DNA of 19,995 nt from Bacteroidota bacterium (GTDB lineage Bacteria > Bacteroidota > Bacteroidia > Chitinophagales > Chitinophagaceae), in NCBI GenBank assembly GCA_023430465.1, contig JAEZAM010000112.1, positions 1 through 19,995 on the forward strand, written 5' to 3'. The notes under the pieces are model-generated. The model searched no databases and was not told where the DNA came from. It was given only the letters and a program-made list of their open reading frames with translations. How positions within the stretch are numbered: the first letter of the stretch is position 1; each line of letters opens with the position of its first letter. Made by a program: the position numbers and the translations under genes. Positions 15,901-19,995 of the stretch are shown here, one piece after another.

Positions 15901-18161
15901 CAGCCGATGGCCAGGTATATGCCAGAGCGGCGGGTGGCACTCACCTCAGCCTGGGTAATCTTGTCGGAACAACTCACCGCTATCGCATTCAATGGAATGC
16001 TGCAAACTTCGAGTTTTATATAGACGATGCGGCAACACCCGCCCTCACCGTGCCGGTGCAAATCGCCTCACCAATGTATCTGCAGATAAGTGATTTCGCC
16101 GCAGGCGATGGAAATCTTACATTGAACTGGATCCGCGTATCTCCACATGCTTCAACCGGTACATTCACTTCAAGAATCTATGATGCCGGCAGCGTGAAGA
16201 ACTGGGTTGCAGGGTCATGGACGGCGAGCGTACCAGCTACAACAGGATTAGCGATCTCCGTAAGAACAGGCAACACGCCAACACCTGATGCATCATGGAC
16301 GGCGTACACAACGCTGGCTACACAAGGTGCGGCAATCAACCAGACGGCCCGTTATATTCAATATAAGGCTGACCTTACATCAGCAGATGCCAGCCTGTCT
16401 CCACGCCTCAAAGGTGTAGCACTCACCTGTTCGGATCCTGTTACTCCTCCGGTGGTGACGGTGCAGCCAACACCGCAATCTGTATGTGTTGGAGCAAATG
16501 CCAGCTTTACCAGCAACGCAACGGGATCACCTGCGCCAATGGTACAATGGCAAAGCAGCCCGGATGGAACCAACTGGACCAATATTGCCGGAGCAACCGG
16601 TAGTACTTACAGTTTCACAACAGTAAGTGGAGACAACAACCGACGCTTCAGGGCCGTATGGGCGAATGGCGGCGGAACGGTGAACTCGACAGCAGTGCTG
16701 TTGACGGTGAATGCACTCCCTGCCACACCAACCGTGTCTGCGAGTGGTGCGACCACATTCTGCGCCGGTGGATCGGTAACACTCACTTCAAGTGCGGGAA
16801 CCAGCTATCTCTGGAGCAATGGCGCCACTACACAAAGTATAGTAGTGACAACAGCCGGTAATTATACTGTACGGGTTACTAATGCCAATAATTGCCAGTC
16901 TGCAGCATCGGCTGTAAGGACGATAGTTGTCAACGCAAGACCTTCACTCACCAGCCCATTAACTACCACCGCAACGAGCGATGCAGCATTTACCTATACT
17001 CCTGTAAGTTCAATTGCAGGGAGTACGTTTACCTGGTCAAGGGCTGCCGTAAGTGGTATCAGCAATTCGGCGGCTTCCGGCACAGGAAGTGTCAATGAAA
17101 CGCTGGTCAATACAACAGGTTCTGCGAAAACAGTGACCTATGTATACACGGTCACCTCAAACGGTTGTACAAACACCGCCAATGTGGTTGTTACGGTGGA
17201 TCCACCTGCGACGGTTTGCGGTTCCACTTCTTCACTGGTATCCTCTTTCAATTCATCTACGATACCGGCCGGAAGATATATCTGGTTCAACAGTGTATTC
17301 GATCCGAGCACCTTGCCGAGCTCAGGAGTAGTGAACTTTTATGTGACCAACAGTGTGATCACGTTCACGGCAAACAGCCAGCAGTACACGATCAATGTGC
17401 CCAATGCGCATATCAGGTTTGCTTCCAATATCTCGAACTCCACAACGCAGTTCCTGAATAATACATGGGAAACGATGGCACCGTTGAGCGCGACAGGAAA
17501 TATCTTCCTGACAGGACATGCGTACCAGGTGCCGGTAAGCTTACCCGGATCGATCAGCAATGTTACCTGGACAGCAACGATCCGCAGTGATCGGGCAGGT
17601 GTGTCCTCAGTATGGAAATGGTCAGCAGCAACCTATAGCAGCTTTGCCGCAAATGCATCCATCCAGGTCAAGTCGCGTGACGGACTGCTTACCACATCTT
17701 ACCTGAATCTCGATAATGCCGGCGCTCCGCAGAACTTTAAGGCACAGCTCGTGTCCGGTGCAAGAGGTACGGGAGGTACGAACTATACCGGCACTTACAC
17801 CAGCACACTAACTACCAGTTGCGCCGCAGGTGGTGCAAACCGGGGCGGTACGGAATATGTGCAGACAGTGATTGATGCACCGGTTGATAACAAAACGGAG
17901 GTCAGGCAGGATGTGCCGTTCAACGTAACCGCCATGCCAAACCCAAGTCGTGGTTATTTCAACCTCGTCATCAATGGCAGCAACAAGTTGCCGGTGACGG
18001 TCAGGATCGTTGACGTAACTGGCCAGGTCATCGAGAAACACGAGCGTATCAATGCAAACACCGTATTGCGTGTGGGTGACAGGTGGAAGACCGGTGCATA
18101 TGTTGCTGAGATATGGCAGGGCACCGAGCGAAAAGTTGTCAAGCTACTCAAAGCAGACTAA
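9960..18161 (+). CDS. Giant T9SS-secreted protein with dimethylformamidase-like and deacetylase-like domains
   Basis: This is a 2,733-aa secreted protein. A signal peptide covers residues 1-29 (LLLSFLSMLACVQLLNA). A domain like the C-terminal part of the N,N-dimethylformamidase large subunit spans about 35-505 (YNAYGG at 185, HDEYW at 274-278). Then come an Ig-like domain (515-617), two DUF4082 + Big_5 modules (about 619-893 and 897-1167), a Rossmann/GATase-like segment (1181-1420), and a NodB-like deacetylase region with MTGDDH (Asp1441/Asp1442) and HEIALH (His1497, His1502). After these follow a fibronectin III-like domain (1761-1861), a concanavalin-like sandwich (about 1890-2062) with a companion sandwich to 2157, Ig/PKD-like repeats (2163-2420) and a Bacteroidota beta domain (2422-2621). 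A type A T9SS sorting domain (2654-2733, starting near NVTAMPNPSRGYFNL) ends it. The protein should be exported and anchored or released at the cell surface. AAGGA (9949-9953) supports the start. The substrate is unknown; an amide- or acetyl-removing role on polymers is only a guess. Confidence 0.88.
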   Translation: MLTKFRWTDCKPLLLSFLSMLACVQLLNAQNPIVTENALAGNPRSEWDISGAGDLSIQGFATDISVNKGETVRFKIKSAAAYTIDIYRLGYYNGAGARRWGAGTVTAWPQTQPDPYEDATGIVDCGNWSESANWVVPSNAVSGVYIARLKRTDNNGASHIVFIVRDDASTSPLFFQTSDATWQAYNAYGGNSLYLGSTNLPGGHASKVSYNRPFVTRNGGGGGGPSEDWIFNAEYPMIRFLERNGYHVTYTTNVDAARRGNLILNHKVFLSVGHDEYWSLEQRNNVEAARNAGVHLAFFSGNEVYWKTRWENSKAGTSTSHRTLVCYKEGDTGENVCGGKCDNTSSVWTGLWRTGGNYDAGKPENALTGQISWEGTTGAIQVPADYKNLRFWRNTSVAALGTGQTATFPNGTLGYEWDYEQLGASNPPGRITLSSTTFGGKTHKLSLYRHPSGALVFGAGTVQWAWGLDSIHDRGNGPTNRAMQQATVNLFADMGVQPATLMSTLQAATASTDLTAPQTTIGTPVHGNTYPQNVPLTITGTAVEAGGGVLVGVEISVDGGTTWQLVNGTTNWSYSFTPQVSGTLNIRVRGFDDSGNMEVPGAAGTADNVNITIGNVPVNCPCNVFTPGAGPITPRENDGSSIVLGMKFRATQNGAINGIRYYKAVGTTGLHTGTLWSAAGAKLAEGTFNNETASGWQTLTFNAPYPITANTTYIVSYHSPSGDYVSTNFYFDQAAINGPLRGLANGEDGPNGLYKYSATVTVPTETFSNANYWVDVIYSSSANPDVTPPTVSSVLPLNNATGVLTTANVTATLSEVINPASVNTSNFELRGPGNVLIPATISVSQNQLTLVPTSALANSTVYTATVKGGASGVKDLAGNALAANYSWSFTTVAAPVCPCTIFQPTDVPAILQENDGSAIEVGLKFRSSVNGSITGIRYYKPAGMTGTRTGHLWNSAGGIMATAVFQDESASGWQQVNFASPVNIVAGTTYVVSYFSSSGDYVSTNPYFTQSVTNGPLTALANGVDGPNGLYTYTATGAFPTNNFQTSNYFVDVVFSTTVAPDNTAPLITVVTPGNGTDGNAINKTIRLTFSETVSPASVTAANFELRNAANAVVSTSISVNGNLAVLTPTAALTYSQVYTVRVKGGASGIKDLAGNALAADSTWTFTVVDAPGLAPTEGAGGPILVVSSASNPFSRFPVEMLRAEGLNGFHARDISQVNATLLNSYDVVVLGEIAITAAQASMFSTWVNAGGTLIAFRPSAELSSLMGITKVAGSLTDQYLLINTASGPGAGIVGETIQFHGTADLYTLNGATAIATLYSSVNTATTNPAVTTRSVGSNGGKAVAFTYDLARSIVYTRQGNPAWAGQKRDGTAGPIRSDDMFFGGGAPDWVNLDKVAIPQADEQQRLLTNIIIQGNMHRKPMPRFWFLPDGKKAAVVMTGDDHANNGTEGRFNIHNTQGPNSPQDVKDWKSVRASSYIWLNTPISNATASTLQNQGHEIALHLLTGAGCENYTAASFENDLSTQLAQFATLFPGLSAPVTNRNHCIAWSDWASAAKIEAQYGIRLDVNYYYWPAAWVQNRSGMFTGSGMPMRFADLDGSLIDCYQVATQLTDESGLNYTQFTNELLDRAVGAEGYYGVFCANMHTDSAQHIGATSIINSAQARGVPVISAKQMLTWLDGRNNSSFGSMTWANNTLSFSINVRNAAYKLKTMLPFYAANGQLTTLTRNGSAIPFTVETIKGLQYAFFDAPAGNFNYVATYAADVIAPVISNIVAVPNADNTATITWTTNEGSDSRVDYGVTAGILNLNSVNAAQVTSHTITLTNLAAGVTYHFRVSSKDGAGNNVTSPAAPVAPLTFTMPASPCFTDILAGEFSAGTPDAGVVVAEEGDGQVMLKPSFMDEFAGAALDPVWGGSVFSPGGSTTISGGAVVLNGTHIYSPGTFGPGTSLEFEAKFDLGNFQSVGFSIDQAFDGSPWVLIGQGPADGQVYARAAGGTHLSLGNLVGTTHRYRIQWNAANFEFYIDDAATPALTVPVQIASPMYLQISDFAAGDGNLTLNWIRVSPHASTGTFTSRIYDAGSVKNWVAGSWTASVPATTGLAISVRTGNTPTPDASWTAYTTLATQGAAINQTARYIQYKADLTSADASLSPRLKGVALTCSDPVTPPVVTVQPTPQSVCVGANASFTSNATGSPAPMVQWQSSPDGTNWTNIAGATGSTYSFTTVSGDNNRRFRAVWANGGGTVNSTAVLLTVNALPATPTVSASGATTFCAGGSVTLTSSAGTSYLWSNGATTQSIVVTTAGNYTVRVTNANNCQSAASAVRTIVVNARPSLTSPLTTTATSDAAFTYTPVSSIAGSTFTWSRAAVSGISNSAASGTGSVNETLVNTTGSAKTVTYVYTVTSNGCTNTANVVVTVDPPATVCGSTSSLVSSFNSSTIPAGRYIWFNSVFDPSTLPSSGVVNFYVTNSVITFTANSQQYTINVPNAHIRFASNISNSTTQFLNNTWETMAPLSATGNIFLTGHAYQVPVSLPGSISNVTWTATIRSDRAGVSSVWKWSAATYSSFAANASIQVKSRDGLLTTSYLNLDNAGAPQNFKAQLVSGARGTGGTNYTGTYTSTLTTSCAAGGANRGGTEYVQTVIDAPVDNKTEVRQDVPFNVTAMPNPSRGYFNLVINGSNKLPVTVRIVDVTGQVIEKHERINANTVLRVGDRWKTGAYVAEIWQGTERKVVKLLKAD
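11815..13460 (+). repeat. Tandem duplication of a DUF4082 + Big_5 module
   Basis: Two adjacent blocks of about 275 codons repeat the same order. Each begins with NCPC or VCPC, carries ENDGS, SGDYVSTN and DGPNGLY, and closes with a Big_5 unit ending KGGASG(V/I)KDLAGNALAA. DNA identity is highest in the last part (about 12560-12600 against 13390-13430). It is an internal duplication that lengthens the protein. Confidence 0.75.
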
Positions 18162-18186
18162 CCCTGATTGAATAAACCAACAAAGC

Positions 18187-18217
18187 AAAGGTCCCGTTAA
18201 GAGCGGGACCTTTTTTT
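18187..18217. terminator. Strong terminator between convergent genes
   Basis: AAAGGTCCCG (18187-18196) and CGGGACCTTT (18204-18213) form a 10-bp stem with a 7-base loop, and seven T's at 18211-18217 overlap the right arm. It ends the giant gene 25 bases after its stop. Read on the minus strand, the hairpin is followed by a T-rich stretch, so it may also end the GCS2 ligase operon, whose stop lies 28 bases away. Confidence 0.88.
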
Positions 18218-18244
18218 ATCTTGCGGCAGTTTTACGAGGTAGTG

Positions 18245-19354
18245 TTAAATCCCGTGCAGGAACTGCCCCTGTATGTATTCAGCTACGCCAGCCAGGTTCT
18301 TGGTTTTTTCGAAGGCAGCGAGTTGCCGGTCGGCGCCGGTACCATTCTCCAGTATGTTGTGTACATGTTCCACGCGGTGGCGGCTGCCAAGGTGATCAAG
18401 AACGGGGTCAAGGAAATCAAGGAGCTCATAAATGAGTGCCCGCGTGTTCACTTCCTCTTCTTTACCAAAATCGATCAGGTATCCATCCACACCATAGCGG
18501 CTTGCACGCCATTTGTTTTCATTCAGCAAGGCTCGTGAATACTGGATAAAATTCAGATTTTTGGAACGGAGCATGTAGATCCTTGCACAAATGGCCTGGA
18601 ACAGGGAGGCAATTGTGATCGTTTCATCCACTGTCATGGGGATATCGCAGATCCTGAATTCAACGGTATTGAAGAACGGATGCACGCGCAGATCCCACCA
18701 GATCTTTTTTGCATTATCGATGCAGTTGGTCTTGATCAGCAATTTCACATAATTATCATATGCTTCGATGCTATCAAATGCATCGGGTATACCGGTGCGG
18801 GGAAATTTGTCAAAGACTTTTGTCCGGAAAGATTTATAACCCGTCATCCTTCCTTCCCAGAAAGGTGAGTTGGTGCTGAGGGCGAATACGTGCGGGAGAA
18901 AGTATCTCGTCGAATTGGCGATGTGATTGGCCATTTCCCGGCTTTCCATGCCTACATGCACGTGAAGGCCAAAGATCAGGTTGCTGCGGGCGGCCTCCTG
19001 GAGTTCGTTCACGATCTCATTGTACCGCACATGATCCGTAATGAGCTGGCTCTCCCAATGGCTGAACGGATGCGTGCCTGAGGCGCCCATTGCCAGGCCC
19101 AGGCTGTCGGCTATCCCTGAGATCGTCTTACGAAGCAGCGCTACGTCCTTGAAGGCTTCATCGGCATCGGCACAGATGTCCGTGCCTACTTCCACCACGG
19201 CCTGGTGCATTTCGGCCTTTACCTTATCCTTGATGATCTTCTGACCCTCATGAACGATCTTCTGTTCATGGCTTTTCAGCTCCTTCGTAACAGGGTCAAT
19301 GACCATGTATTCTTCTTCAACGCCGAGGGTGAAACTTTTGTAATTTAAAATCAT
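18245..19354 (-). CDS. Carboxylate-amine ligase, YbdK/GCS2 family
   Basis: This is a 369-aa protein of the GCS2 family (COG2170), related to glutamate-cysteine ligase and so to the glutamine synthetase fold. Motifs seen are LGVEEEYMVID (10-20, metal and ATP binding), GLHVHVG (129-135), and WWDLRVHP followed by TVEFRICD (219-237). Length and motif order are normal. Family members join an amino acid carboxylate to an amine using ATP; weak gamma-glutamylcysteine synthesis is known for the E. coli protein, but most natural products are unknown. It lies 25 bases after an ATP-grasp ligase gene on the same strand, almost certainly one operon, so the pair may build a small peptide or amide. The shared terminator at 18187-18217 closes the unit. 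Confidence 0.92.
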   Translation of the reverse strand: MILNYKSFTLGVEEEYMVIDPVTKELKSHEQKIVHEGQKIIKDKVKAEMHQAVVEVGTDICADADEAFKDVALLRKTISGIADSLGLAMGASGTHPFSHWESQLITDHVRYNEIVNELQEAARSNLIFGLHVHVGMESREMANHIANSTRYFLPHVFALSTNSPFWEGRMTGYKSFRTKVFDKFPRTGIPDAFDSIEAYDNYVKLLIKTNCIDNAKKIWWDLRVHPFFNTVEFRICDIPMTVDETITIASLFQAICARIYMLRSKNLNFIQYSRALLNENKWRASRYGVDGYLIDFGKEEEVNTRALIYELLDFLDPVLDHLGSRHRVEHVHNILENGTGADRQLAAFEKTKNLAGVAEYIQGQFLHGI

Positions 19355-19379
19355 AGCAGTTGCTGGTGTTGCTGGTTTA

Positions 19380-19995
19380 TCATATCAGTGGGGAACGGGT
19401 ACTGCTGCGGCGTACATATTCGCCCCAGGTAAGATTATCGCTTCCGTTGTCCTGGCTCATGGCTTTTTCGATAGCATAGTTCGCAGCAGTTTCCACTACC
19501 CATTCAAAATTCTCATCGCCCACGCTGGTGCGCTCTGCATCGGGCGCAGGATTACAAAAATCGATCGCATAGGGAATGCCATCACGTACTGCAAGCTCCA
19601 CAGTGTTGAAATCATATCCCAGGTAACGGTTTATTCTAAGTACGATGTCTGTCATCTGCTGTAGGCGTTCCGGGCTGGGGGAGAAATCGGCCACATACCG
19701 CAGGTGATGCGGGTTACGTGGCTCATATGGCATGATCCGCACATGCTTGCCTCCAATGCAGTAGCAGCGATAATACTCTTCAAATACGATCTCTTCCTGA
19801 AGCAGCATCACCAGTTGCCCGGTTTCGCTGTGTTTCTGGAAAAATTCTTCTGCGCTTCCGAGGCGATAAACGTGTTTCCAGCCACCGCCTTCGAATGGTT
19901 TCATGTATGCAGGGAAACCGACGTACTTGAATATCGAGTCCCAATCCATCGGATAGGCGAGGTTACTGAATGACTCGTCAGAGGTATCATTGGGC
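19380..19995 (-). CDS. ATP-grasp ligase, N-terminus beyond the window
   Basis: This is the C-terminal part of an ATP-grasp enzyme, at least 204 codons. The reading frame stays open to the right window edge, so the internal ATG at 19949 is not the true start. The visible parts are the Lys and glycine-rich loop YMKPFEGGGWKHVY (about 19865-19910), the hinge LLQEEIVFEEYYRCYCIGG, and the Mg-binding end VELAVRDG followed by AIDFCNPAPDAE (about 19530-19600). The arrangement resembles RimK- or D-Ala-ligase-like proteins that form amide bonds between a carboxylate and an amine. It is followed after 25 bases by the GCS2 ligase. Substrates are unknown. The promoter and any further operon members lie outside the window. 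Confidence 0.85.
   Translation of the reverse strand, partial: PNDTSDESFSNLAYPMDWDSIFKYVGFPAYMKPFEGGGWKHVYRLGSAEEFFQKHSETGQLVMLLQEEIVFEEYYRCYCIGGKHVRIMPYEPRNPHHLRYVADFSPSPERLQQMTDIVLRINRYLGYDFNTVELAVRDGIPYAIDFCNPAPDAERTSVGDENFEWVVETAANYAIEKAMSQDNGSDNLTWGEYVRRSSTRSPLI

Noticed and set aside
18187..18217. Attachment site or mobile-element end
   Set aside because: Position between convergent genes, strong stem and T-run are fully explained by a terminator.

Overview
The window looks like chromosomal DNA from a member of the Bacteroidota, most likely a Chitinophagaceae-like bacterium. Three signs support this. Promoter-like boxes of the Bacteroidota type (TAnnTTTG) stand just upstream of several genes. 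The 2,733-residue secreted protein ends in a type IX secretion (T9SS) sorting domain. The style of the Rhs tail, the lipoprotein and the signal peptides also fits this phylum. Genes lie on both strands. Most of the window is near 50 % GC by hand-counted lines, but single lines inside about 5.6-6.4 kb fall to roughly 30 %.

Layout. 1-219: repeat-rich spacer and the promoter of tex. 220-2469: tex, an S1-domain RNA-binding protein. 2589-4707: a class I glutamine amidotransferase followed by an ATP-grasp-like ligase, probably one operon. 4708-7443: a decayed accessory stretch holding a 5'-truncated, thrice-frameshifted Rhs tail with an AT-rich tip, a possible exported immunity-type protein, a clear rho-independent terminator, and the broken N-terminal part of a mobile-element primase/helicase-type protein. 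7621-7932: a small cupin. 8007-9647 (minus): a YtcJ-like amidohydrolase lipoprotein. 9960-18161: a giant secreted multidomain protein. 18245-19995 (minus): a YbdK/GCS2 carboxylate-amine ligase preceded by an ATP-grasp ligase that runs off the window.

The most interesting theme is the pair of amidoligase gene sets at the two ends. A glutamine amidotransferase plus ATP-grasp-like protein sits on the left, and a GCS2 ligase plus ATP-grasp protein sits on the right. These protein types are known from comparative genomics to co-occur in predicted peptide or amide biosynthesis clusters. Here they are separated by about 13.5 kb that includes decayed mobile DNA and the giant T9SS cargo, so one ancestral cluster may have been split. 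This is inference and needs genome comparison.

The second theme is how the Rhs gene broke. Its first frameshift coincides with a 13-bp insertion that creates a perfect 6-bp-stem palindrome, followed by two apparent single-base losses. The possible immunity partner is still open. I saw no tRNA, rRNA, CRISPR array, intact transposase or integrase.
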